This document shows, one piece after another, positions 27,599-34,770 of a stretch of 46,422 nucleotides of DNA (within the stretch, counting starts at the first letter, position 1; each line of letters opens with the position of its first letter). The DNA is from Coriobacteriia bacterium. Lineage in GTDB: Bacteria > Actinomycetota > Coriobacteriia > Anaerosomatales > PALSA-660. The notes under the pieces were generated by a model. That model ran no database searches, had not been told where the DNA came from, and saw only the letters and a program-made list of their open reading frames with translations. Location: contig JAUSBS010000048.1 in assembly GCA_030651905.1 (NCBI GenBank), positions 1-46,422 of the forward strand, in the 5' to 3' direction. The position numbers and the translations under genes were made by a program.

Positions 27599-27622
27599 AT
27601 CAGAACGGGACTCGCGCTGCGC

Positions 27623-27628
27623 TACACT
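27623..27628 (+). promoter_or_regulatory. -10 element of a probably leaderless GHKL ATPase mRNA
   Basis: TACACT ends only 7 bases before ATG 27636. Transcription would then start at or next to the A of the ATG. No ribosome site precedes the ATG, consistent with a leaderless mRNA. No clear -35 is visible; the tandem repeat occupies the region just upstream. Confidence 0.5.
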
Positions 27629-27635
27629 GCTGTGC

Positions 27636-28712
27636 ATGGCTGACAACGACGCACTTCTTCACTTCGTCTCGTCCGTGGCGAACGACGCCCACGTCAAGGT
27701 CGAGGAGACACTTGGCGACGGGTTCGTGCGCCTCAACATCTCGGAGGCGGAACGCCGCCAGGCGAAGCACGACATCCGCACCTTCGAGGACATCGTGGTG
27801 GAGTTGCTGCGCAACTCGCGGGATGCGCACGCGCGGCGCATCTTCGTCGCGAACTCGCGGGACGGGGAGATGCGCTCCCTGACCGTGCTGGACGACGGCG
27901 TCGGTGTGCCCCGGCATCTGCACGAGAAGATATTCGAGCCGCGCGTGACGTCGAAGCTCGACACGATGGTCACCGACCGCTGGGGAGTGCATGGCCGCGG
28001 CATGGCGCTGTTCTCCGTGCGCAGCAACGTGGCCGATGCGAGAGTGGCCGCATCCGATTCGCACAAGGGTATGGCGCTGTCGATCCTCTCGGACACGACA
28101 GCACTTCCGGAACGCGCCGACCAGTCCAGCTGGCCGAGCGTCGGGATAGGGGAGGACGGCCGCCCGGCGATCGGGACCGGACCACACAACATCGTCCGCC
28201 GGGTCGTCGAGTTCGCGGTCGAGCACCCCGAGGTCGAGGTCTACATCGGAACGCCGACCGAGATCGTCGCCACTCTGCACATCCTGGCCCGAGACGAACT
28301 CGACTCCGCGCGCCTGCTCTTCTGCGACGACCCGGAACGCCTTGCGGTATGGCAGCGTCCGGCCGCATGCGCCGATGCCGCCGAACTCGTACGGATCGCC
28401 CGCTCGATCGGGCTCGCGGTATCCGAGCGCACTGCGCACCGCGTCCTGGGCGGCGAGGCGGCCTGCGTCGGGCCGGTCCTCCACCTCGTCATGCCCGCAC
28501 CGGAGCCGGGGGAGAAGCGACGCCCCGACATCTTCCGCGATCGGCGCGGCCTTCGTGTGCACCACACCGACCTCTCCGCGTTCCGACGCGGGCTGGAGGA
28601 CGCGTTCGACGTCATCGGTGAGCGTTACTACGTCCACATGAAGGGCGAACCGAGGGTGACGATCGGTCGCGACTCGATCACCGTGCGCTACGACATCGAG
28701 AAAGAGGACTGA
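27636..28712 (+). CDS. GHKL-type ATP-binding protein, unknown function
   Basis: A 358-residue protein with a GHKL ATPase fold (Hsp90, MutL, histidine kinase, gyrase B class). The N-box is ELLRNSRDAHARRI (Glu56, Asn60, Asp63), the G1 box is VLDDGVGVP (about 84-92) and the G2 box is GVHGRGMALFSV (117-128). No His-phosphoacceptor, receiver or membrane helix is present, and there is no MutL endonuclease or Hsp90 middle-domain motif I recognise. The C-terminal half contains LHLVMPAPEPGEKRRPDIFR and ends in basic/acidic beta-like sequence. I choose ATG 27636 over 27513 because a -10 element sits directly before it. The gene lies between rny and spoVS, where Bacillus has ymdB. The intact boxes indicate ATP binding; the role is unknown. 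Confidence 0.85.
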   Translation: MADNDALLHFVSSVANDAHVKVEETLGDGFVRLNISEAERRQAKHDIRTFEDIVVELLRNSRDAHARRIFVANSRDGEMRSLTVLDDGVGVPRHLHEKIFEPRVTSKLDTMVTDRWGVHGRGMALFSVRSNVADARVAASDSHKGMALSILSDTTALPERADQSSWPSVGIGEDGRPAIGTGPHNIVRRVVEFAVEHPEVEVYIGTPTEIVATLHILARDELDSARLLFCDDPERLAVWQRPAACADAAELVRIARSIGLAVSERTAHRVLGGEAACVGPVLHLVMPAPEPGEKRRPDIFRDRRGLRVHHTDLSAFRRGLEDAFDVIGERYYVHMKGEPRVTIGRDSITVRYDIEKED

Positions 28713-28758
28713 CGGGGTCGGACTTCGCGCGCGGGTGCGAGATCGACGTCTCGTGCGC

Positions 28759-28764
28759 TATACT
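28759..28764 (+). promoter_or_regulatory. -10 element upstream of spoVS
   Basis: TATACT in the gap before spoVS is a near-consensus -10; the -35 region is not clear. RNA would start near 28771, giving a leader of about 90 bases that is C-rich and G-poor, with repeated GCACC and two CGCACTCGC units. Confidence 0.5.
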
Positions 28765-28859
28765 TCAAGTTCGCACCCTGCACCGCACCAGCACCTCGCC
28801 AGCATCTCCGTAACGATCGCACTCGCAGCCGCACTCGCTTCGCTCCAGCGGAGGTTCCA

Positions 28860-29135
28860 GTGGAAGTCCTCAAGGTGTCGTCGCACTCCAACCCTAACTC
28901 CGTGGCCGGCGCGCTGGCGGGCGTGATCCGCGAGCAGGGCGCAGCGGAGATGCAGACAGTCGGAGCGGGTGCCCTCAACCAGGCCGTCAAGGCGATCGCG
29001 ATCGCACGTGGCTTCGTCGCGCCCAGCGGCGTCGACCTGATCTGCGTCCCCGCCTTTGCCGACATCCTCATCAACGGCGAAGAGCGCACCGCCATCCGCA
29101 TCCTCGTGGAGCCGCGCGACATGCGCGACCGTTAG
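28860..29135 (+). CDS. spoVS: Stage V sporulation protein S family (Alba-like) protein
   Basis: Small Alba-fold nucleic-acid-binding protein; in Bacillus spoVS affects spore coat and core development. The 91-residue product carries the conserved series EVLKVSSHSNPNSVAGALAG, AVGAGALNQ-like GAGALNQAVKAIAIARGFVA, and TAIRILVEPR at the end. The GTG start at 28860 is preceded by GGAGG. SpoVS is also found in lineages not known to sporulate, where its job is unclear. The order rny, spoVS, then miaB is the Bacillus order with ymdB replaced. Confidence 0.93.
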   Translation: MEVLKVSSHSNPNSVAGALAGVIREQGAAEMQTVGAGALNQAVKAIAIARGFVAPSGVDLICVPAFADILINGEERTAIRILVEPRDMRDR

Positions 29136-29178
29136 GCTCGCGCCTCCACGCGTGTCTGATGAAGGGAGCGTCGAGCGC

Positions 29179-29994
29179 GTGAAGGCCGACCTCCACGTCC
29201 ACTCCACGGCATCCGATGGATCGCTGGCTCCGTCAGCCCTCGTGGCGATGGCCCTCGAACGCGGCCTCGATGTGCTCGCGATAGCTGATCACGACTCTGT
29301 CGAAGGCCTGGCGGAGGCTTTGGCCGCCGCTCGCGGGACGGCCCTGAAGCTGATCCCGGCGGTCGAGCTCTCCGCATCCGACGGCGGTCACGACGTGCAC
29401 GTCCTGGCGTACTTCGTCGATCACACGGATGCGCGCCTTCTCGAACACCTCGCCGACTTGCGTGTCTCGCGGCTTCGCAGGGCCGGCTCGATGGTCGCGG
29501 CACTCTGCGGTGCCGGCTACGATGTCTCGATCGACGCGGTCCTCGAGCTGTCCGGAGGCGGCGCGGTCGGGCGGAGTCACGTGGCAGCCGCCCTGGTCGA
29601 CGCCGGGCACGCCGAGAGCGTATCCGAGGCGTTTCGCACCCTCATCGGCCGCGGCAGGCCGTTCTACGTCAGCAAGGATGCGCGCCCGCCGCGAGACGTC
29701 ATCGCCACCATCGTGGCTGCGGGCGGGCTCCCGGTCATCGCGCATCCGGGTGTGACACGCGCCGACGAGTTGCTCCCCGGACTCGTGGCCTCCGGCCTGC
29801 GCGGCATCGAGGCCTTCCACGCCGACCACACACCACAGCAGCGCTCCCACTACGCGGCCATCGCACGACAGCGCGGCCTGCTCGTCACCGGCGGCAGCGA
29901 CTACCACGGACCCGGCGGGCCCAATCCCGCGCTCGGCAGCGTGGACGTGCCCTCCGAGGCGGTCGAGGCGCTGCTCGCTGCGGGACGGCCCTGA
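29179..29994 (+). CDS. PHP-domain phosphoesterase (TrpH/YciV-like)
   Basis: Metal-dependent phosphoesterase of the PHP family. Related proteins act as 3',5'-nucleoside bisphosphate phosphatases or 5'-3' exoribonucleases on short RNA (RNase AM). The 271-residue protein has the metal motifs DLHVHSTASDGS (from residue 4), IADHDSVEGL (Asp37-His38-Asp39), IPAVELSA, a His-Pro motif IAHPGVTR and a C-terminal GSDYHG. I start at GTG 29179 with AAGGGAG upstream; the track start lies inside spoVS. If it degrades 3',5'-bisphosphates or RNA ends it would join the RNA-decay set here; the substrate is inferred. Confidence 0.87.
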   Translation: MKADLHVHSTASDGSLAPSALVAMALERGLDVLAIADHDSVEGLAEALAAARGTALKLIPAVELSASDGGHDVHVLAYFVDHTDARLLEHLADLRVSRLRRAGSMVAALCGAGYDVSIDAVLELSGGGAVGRSHVAAALVDAGHAESVSEAFRTLIGRGRPFYVSKDARPPRDVIATIVAAGGLPVIAHPGVTRADELLPGLVASGLRGIEAFHADHTPQQRSHYAAIARQRGLLVTGGSDYHGPGGPNPALGSVDVPSEAVEALLAAGRP

Positions 29995-30004
29995 GCATGA
30001 CGCG

Positions 30005-30013
30005 TGCTACGAT
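30005..30013 (+). promoter_or_regulatory. Extended -10 promoter of miaB (short or no leader)
   Basis: TGCTACGAT is a TG-N-TACGAT extended -10 ending 9 bases before ATG 30023. The mRNA would carry at most two or three bases before the ATG, and no purine-rich ribosome site precedes it, so miaB is probably translated from a nearly leaderless message. Confidence 0.5.
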
Positions 30014-30022
30014 GTCGCTCCC

Positions 30023-31351
30023 ATGAACACCTTCGACGTGCGCACTTTCGGGTGCCAGATGAACAAACACGACTCCGAACGCATCGCCGGGCTTCTCCTT
30101 GCGATGGGGCTCTCACATGCCCCGGAGGGCACCGCGCCGGACGTCGTCGTCTTCAACACGTGCTGTGTGCGGGAGAACGCCGACGGACGCCTGTACGGTC
30201 AGGTCGCCTCGGTCAAGGCGCTCAAGCTGGCGAACCCGGAGACCCTCATCGCCGTGGGCGGATGTGTCGGCCAACGCGACGGCGCCGCCATCGTCGCCGG
30301 ACTGCCCCACGTGGACGTCGTCTTCGGCACGCACAACATCGGGAGCCTGCCTGCTCTGCTCAACGCGGCGGCCGAGAGCCGGCGCCCCGTCGTCGAGGTC
30401 AGCGACTCGTCCGACGGTGACTTCGCGTCCGACCTTCCCACCGAGCGCGAGCACGCGTGGCACGCGTGGGTCCCCATCACGGTGGGCTGCGACAACTTCT
30501 GCACCTACTGCGTCGTGCCCTACGTGCGCGGACGCGAGCGCTCGCGCACGCTGGACGACGTCGTGACCGAGATCGGGCGTCTCATCACCGACGGAGTGGT
30601 CGAGGTGACGCTGCTGGGTCAGAACGTGAACAGCTACGGACGCGACCTGTACGGCGAGCCCAGGTTCGCCGAGCTGCTCACGGCGGTCGCCGGGACCGGG
30701 ATCGACCGCATCCGCTTCACGACCTCGCATCCCAAGGACCTCTCGGACGCGACGATCGAGGCCATGGCGACCCACCCCAACATCGCCCGTTACCTGCACC
30801 TGCCGGTCCAGTCGGGCTCGGACGACGTTCTGAAGCGTATGAACCGCCACTACACGCAGGAAGCCTACCTGGCCCTCGTCGCGAGACTCTACGCGGCCAT
30901 GCCCGACCTCGCGCTCTCGACCGACGTGATCGTCGGCTTCCCGGGGGAGACCGAGTCGGACTTCGAGAAGACCATGCAAGTCGTCGAGGCCGCCCGCTAC
31001 GACCAGGCCTTCACCTTCATCTACAGTCCTCGAGAGGGCACACCCGCGGCGACGATGGACGATCAGATACCCCGCGAAGTCGCCCAGCCGCGGTTCGACA
31101 GGCTCGTCTCGGCGATCCAGGCCTCCGCTCTCGCGAAGTCACAGGCCTATGTCGGGACAGTCCAGCGTGTGCTCGTCGAGGGGCCGTCGAAACGTGACGC
31201 CGGCGTGCTCGCCGGGCGAACCAGCGGAAACAAGATGGTCCATGCCGTGTGCCCCGAAGGTGTGACGCCGACCTCACTGGCGGGGACGTTCACAGATGTG
31301 GAGATCACGGACGCGCAGACGTGGTTCCTGGTCGGGAGTGTCATAACATGA
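30023..31351 (+). CDS. miaB: tRNA (N6-isopentenyl adenosine(37)-C2)-methylthiotransferase
   Basis: Radical-SAM enzyme that adds a methylthio group to isopentenyl-A37 of tRNAs reading UNN codons. The 442-residue protein has cluster cysteines 11, 47 and 81 in the UPF0004 domain, with the diagnostic TFGCQMNKHDSE. The radical-SAM triad is CDNFCTYC (156, 160, 163), and a TRAM domain ends it. It works on the product of MiaA, encoded two genes downstream. It differs from the RimO paralogue earlier in the window by its N-terminal motif and 2 bifurcated positions of the triad. Confidence 0.96.
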   Translation: MNTFDVRTFGCQMNKHDSERIAGLLLAMGLSHAPEGTAPDVVVFNTCCVRENADGRLYGQVASVKALKLANPETLIAVGGCVGQRDGAAIVAGLPHVDVVFGTHNIGSLPALLNAAAESRRPVVEVSDSSDGDFASDLPTEREHAWHAWVPITVGCDNFCTYCVVPYVRGRERSRTLDDVVTEIGRLITDGVVEVTLLGQNVNSYGRDLYGEPRFAELLTAVAGTGIDRIRFTTSHPKDLSDATIEAMATHPNIARYLHLPVQSGSDDVLKRMNRHYTQEAYLALVARLYAAMPDLALSTDVIVGFPGETESDFEKTMQVVEAARYDQAFTFIYSPREGTPAATMDDQIPREVAQPRFDRLVSAIQASALAKSQAYVGTVQRVLVEGPSKRDAGVLAGRTSGNKMVHAVCPEGVTPTSLAGTFTDVEITDAQTWFLVGSVIT

Positions 31352-31409
31352 ACGGGGGCCCGTGCCGCCCGGACCGAGATGCGCGCGAATGCTGGGAGTC
31401 GTTAAGGCC

Positions 31410-32819
31410 ATGAGCATGGATGTCGTTGGCATAGTCGCACCGCACCCGCCGATCATGGTGCCGGAGGTGGGCGGCGCCGAGTCCGGCGCGACGGCGAGCT
31501 CGTCGGATGCCTTGGGCGCGGCCCGGCTCGTGCTCGAGCGCTTCGCCCCCGATACCGTGGTGCTCATGTCGCCGCACGCACCGGGCTACCGCGACGCGTT
31601 CGGCGTCACGACCGCAGCTACGCTCTCCGGCGATCTGGCCGCCTTCCGGGCGCCCCAGGTCGCACTTCGCCTGTCGGGCGACCCCGAACTCGCGGCGGCG
31701 ATCCTCACAGGCGCCGCCGCGGCCGACATCACGGTGGTCCCGCGTGAGGACGACCGCTTCGGACTCGACCGGGAACTCGACCACGGGGTCGTGGTGCCGA
31801 TGTCGTTCCTCGATCCGGAGGCGCGCTATCCGCTCGTCGTGCTGTCCTTGTCCTACTTGCCGTACGAGGCGCATCGACGCCTCGGTTCCGTCGTCCGTGA
31901 CGCTGCCGCGTCCCTCGGACGGCGCGTGGCCTTCGTCGCCAGTGGCGACTGCAGCCACCGTCTCACCCCCGGAGCGCCCGCCGGCTACTCCCCGGACGCG
32001 CACCTCTTCGACGAACTGATCGTCGAACTGCTCTCGGCGTGCGATTTCGACGCCCTCGAGCACATCGACCCACACTCGATCGAGGAGGCGGGGGAGTGCG
32101 GCCTACGCTCCTTCATAACTCTCGGCGGCTTTCTCGACGGTTCGGGAGCCGCATCCCGCGTGCTCGCGTACGAGGACCCCTGGGGCGTGGGATACCTGAC
32201 AGCGGTGTTCGGACCCGAAGCGGCGCTTCAGGCGGCGCTGGGGGCCGATGGTGGCCCCGTGAGGCCATCACTGACACCTGATAGCGGCTCGAAGGGCGGT
32301 TCGAAGGGCTCTGACGAGAGCGAGATCGTCCGTCTCGCTCGTGAGACGATCGAATGCTTCGTGCGCGACGGCTCCTTCCCGGACGTACCCGGGCTAGCGG
32401 ATCCCGCGCTTCCGGCCCGCGCCGGCGCCTTCGTCTCCATCCATGAGGGCGGAGCACTGCGCGGCTGTATCGGCACCATCCGCGCCACACAGCCCACGCT
32501 AGCCGACGAGGTCGTCCACAACGCCATCGAGGCCGCCACGCGGGATCCGCGGTTCTCGCCCGTGTCGCCGACCGAGCTGGGCGCCCTTGAGATCAAGGTC
32601 GACGTGCTCCACGCTGCCGAGCCATGCGAGATGGCGGACCTCGACCCGTCGACATACGGCGTCATCGTGAGTTCCGGCTCGCGGCGCGGCCTGCTGCTGC
32701 CGGACCTTGAAGGGGTCGATACCGTCGATCAGCAACTCGACATCGCGCGGCGCAAGGCCGGCATCGCTCCCGGTGAACCGGTCAGCCTCGAGCGCTTCAA
32801 GGTCGACCGGCATGCCTAG
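31410..32819 (+). CDS. LigB-like class III extradiol dioxygenase domain fused to AMMECR1 domain
   Basis: A two-domain protein of unknown function (AmmeMemoRadiSam system protein A type). The N-terminal about 265 residues are LigB/MEMO-like, with metal-ligand-like segments APHPPIMVPEV, MSPHAPGYRDAF and ASGDCSHRL. A Ser/Gly linker follows. The C-terminal AMMECR1 domain has the six-residue motif LRGCIG near residue 349, then AIEAATRDPRFSPVSPTELG and SRRGLLLPDLEGV. ATG 31410 is chosen; ATG 31416 is as good by spacing. No AmmeMemo radical-SAM partner is adjacent. The gene overlaps miaA by eight bases, tying it to tRNA-modification genes. Class III dioxygenase activity is not implied by the fold alone. 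Confidence 0.85.
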   Translation: MSMDVVGIVAPHPPIMVPEVGGAESGATASSSDALGAARLVLERFAPDTVVLMSPHAPGYRDAFGVTTAATLSGDLAAFRAPQVALRLSGDPELAAAILTGAAAADITVVPREDDRFGLDRELDHGVVVPMSFLDPEARYPLVVLSLSYLPYEAHRRLGSVVRDAAASLGRRVAFVASGDCSHRLTPGAPAGYSPDAHLFDELIVELLSACDFDALEHIDPHSIEEAGECGLRSFITLGGFLDGSGAASRVLAYEDPWGVGYLTAVFGPEAALQAALGADGGPVRPSLTPDSGSKGGSKGSDESEIVRLARETIECFVRDGSFPDVPGLADPALPARAGAFVSIHEGGALRGCIGTIRATQPTLADEVVHNAIEAATRDPRFSPVSPTELGALEIKVDVLHAAEPCEMADLDPSTYGVIVSSGSRRGLLLPDLEGVDTVDQQLDIARRKAGIAPGEPVSLERFKVDRHA

Positions 32820-33756
32820 GTCCCGTCGTCTTGCCCCGCTCCCCGGTCCGGTCATCGCTGTCGTGGGTCCCACGGGCGTCGGCAAGACCGCGGTGGGCGA
32901 GGAGATCGCCGTTCGTCTCGGCGGGGAGATCGTCTCCGCGGACTCGATGCAGGTCTATCGGAGCATGGACGTCGGCACGGCGAAGCAGCCCTGCGCCGTT
33001 CGCCGCGTGCCCTACCACCTCCTCGACGTGGCGGAACCCGGAGAGCACTACTCCGTCGCGCTCTATCAGCGCGCCGCCCGCACCGCCATCGACGGAGTCC
33101 TGGCGGGCAAGGGGGTACCGGTCGTCGTCGGCGGGAGCGGCCTCTACGTGCGTGCGGCACTCGACGACATGGTGTTCCCGAGCGGACAGCCTGCGTCGCC
33201 CACGCGCGAACGCTTCGAGCAGCTGGCGGCCGAACTCGGCCCGGAGCGCCTGCACGCATACCTCGCAGAACGGGACCCGGAGGCCGCCGCGCTCATCCAT
33301 CGCAACAACACGCGCCGCGTCCTGCGGGCGCTGGAGATGCTCGAGGGCGATGGCGTGTCCTACGCCGATCAGCATGCGCTGCTCGCCGAGCGCAGGGCCG
33401 TCTACAGCGCCACCTACATCGGACTCGTCATGGACCGCGCGGAACTCTACGCTCGCATCGACCGCAGGGTGGATGCGATGCTGGCCGCCGGCCTCCTCGA
33501 CGAGGTCCGCTCCCTGCTGGGTGCGGGCTACCGTCACGCGCTCACCGCCGCTCAGGCGATCGGCTACAAGGAGCTTGTGCCGGTCATTGAGCACGGGGCG
33601 GATCTCGCCACGGCCGTGGATACCATCAAGCAGGCCACCCGCCGCTACGCGAAGCGCCAGCTCACCTGGTTCCGTGCGGATCCTCGAGTGCACTGGATCG
33701 ATGTCACCGGATCGTCACCGGAGGCGGCCGCGGAGGCTGCGTGCGCGCTGGTATGA
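32812..33756 (+). CDS. miaA: tRNA dimethylallyltransferase
   Basis: Transfers the dimethylallyl group to A37 of tRNAs, making the substrate of MiaB. The 314-residue protein has the P-loop VVGPTGVGKTAVGEEIA near residue 17, VSADSMQVYRSMDVGTAKQ, VPYHLLDVAEPGEHYSV and GGSGLYVRAALDD. The later signature is ALTAAQAIGYKEL, ending with RRYAKRQLTWFR. ATG 32812 overlaps the end of the AMMECR1 gene. The track start at 32707 lies inside that gene. dapF follows, as in Mycobacterium. Confidence 0.96.
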   Translation: MPRSRRLAPLPGPVIAVVGPTGVGKTAVGEEIAVRLGGEIVSADSMQVYRSMDVGTAKQPCAVRRVPYHLLDVAEPGEHYSVALYQRAARTAIDGVLAGKGVPVVVGGSGLYVRAALDDMVFPSGQPASPTRERFEQLAAELGPERLHAYLAERDPEAAALIHRNNTRRVLRALEMLEGDGVSYADQHALLAERRAVYSATYIGLVMDRAELYARIDRRVDAMLAAGLLDEVRSLLGAGYRHALTAAQAIGYKELVPVIEHGADLATAVDTIKQATRRYAKRQLTWFRADPRVHWIDVTGSSPEAAAEAACALV

Positions 33757-33757
33757 T
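33749..33757 (+). promoter_or_regulatory. Extended -10 promoter upstream of dapF
   Basis: TGGTATGAT is TG-N-TATGAT, one mismatch from the TATAAT consensus, overlapping the miaA stop codon. RNA would start near 33764, leaving a leader of about 40 bases. That leader contains GGGAGAGTCTCCC just before GTG 33803, a small hairpin (GGGAG-AGT-CTCCC) holding the ribosome site. Confidence 0.5.
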
Positions 33758-33802
33758 CGGTGGGTGACCGCTTGAAGCCCGCCAGGACAGGGAGAGTCTC
33801 CC

Positions 33803-34666
33803 GTGGAACTCCGATTCACCAAGATGCACGGTCTGGGCAACGACTTCGTCGTGGTCGACGACCGCGAGCGTGGCTGGGACTTCGACCCTGACGCTGTCCG
33901 GTGGCTGTGCGACCGCCACTTCGGCGTGGGCGCGGACGGCCTCATCCTGGTGCGGCCTGCCGACGACGGGCGCTCCGACTTCTTCATGCTCTACTTCAAC
34001 AGCGACGGCACGACCGCCGAGATGTGCGGCAACGGGATCCGCTGCTTCGCCAAGTGGCTCGTCGACCGCGGCCTGGTCGATGGCGACACGCTCACCGTGG
34101 CTACGCTCGGTGGATCGAAGTCCATCGAGATAGAGCGCCATCAGGACGGCACGATGGCGCTGGCCCGCGTGGACATGGGTGAGCCGGTGCTCGACCTTGC
34201 AGCCGTCCCCGCGAAGCTCGACGGGCTCACCGCCGTCGACTATCCCATCGAGACCGAGGCCGGCAGCGTGAACGTGACGGTCGTCTCGATGGGCAATCCG
34301 CACGCGGTGATCTGGGTGGACGACGTGGAGACCGCGCCGGTCGAGACGATCGGACCGCTGGTCGAGAACCACCCGGCGTTCCCGCACAAGACCAACGTCG
34401 AGTTCGCCGAGACGCTCCCCGATGAGCACAGCATCCGTCTGCGCGTATGGGAGCGCGGTGTCGGCGAGACGCTCGCGTGCGGCACAGGAGCGTGCGCCAC
34501 GCTCGTTGCGGCTGTGCTGAGCCGTCGCACCACCGGTCGCACCGCGACCATCGAGCTGCCCGGGGGCGAACTGACCGTGGAGTGGGCTTCCGACGACCGT
34601 GTCTATATGACCGGACCCGCCGAGCAGGTCTTCGAGGGCGTGATCGACCTGCCCGACGAGGAGTAG
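33803..34666 (+). CDS. dapF: Diaminopimelate epimerase
   Basis: PLP-independent epimerase converting LL- to meso-diaminopimelate. The 287-residue protein has both catalytic cysteines, Cys75 in EMCGNGIRC and Cys226 in LACGTGACA. It also carries FTKMHGLGNDFVVVDD at the start, the substrate-binding SMGNPHAV segment and HKTNVEF. The GTG start at 33803 follows GGGAGAG. dapL follows, so the last two steps to meso-DAP are adjacent. Confidence 0.96.
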   Translation: MELRFTKMHGLGNDFVVVDDRERGWDFDPDAVRWLCDRHFGVGADGLILVRPADDGRSDFFMLYFNSDGTTAEMCGNGIRCFAKWLVDRGLVDGDTLTVATLGGSKSIEIERHQDGTMALARVDMGEPVLDLAAVPAKLDGLTAVDYPIETEAGSVNVTVVSMGNPHAVIWVDDVETAPVETIGPLVENHPAFPHKTNVEFAETLPDEHSIRLRVWERGVGETLACGTGACATLVAAVLSRRTTGRTATIELPGGELTVEWASDDRVYMTGPAEQVFEGVIDLPDEE

Positions 34667-34707
34667 CGCGCCTCGTCCAGGTACGTCCGGGACATCCCGG
34701 GGCCGTC

Positions 34708-34716
34708 TGCTACCAT
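34708..34716 (+). promoter_or_regulatory. Extended -10 promoter upstream of dapL
   Basis: TGCTACCAT is TG-N-TACCAT, the same form as the rpsO and miaB elements. It lies in the 104-base dapF-dapL gap and would give a leader of about 48 bases. A CCGGGACATCCCGG inverted repeat lies just upstream (34687-34700). Confidence 0.4.
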
Positions 34717-34770
34717 ATGCGCCAACCTTCGCCCTGCCCGGGCGCGGAAACACCATCGATCCGATAGGGG

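Noticed and set aside
27513-27635. Upstream extension of the GHKL ATPase to ATG 27513
   Set aside because: It would translate the 17-bp tandem repeat and the -10 element, has no ribosome site, and adds a low-complexity Gln/Arg/Pro stretch before the folded domain.
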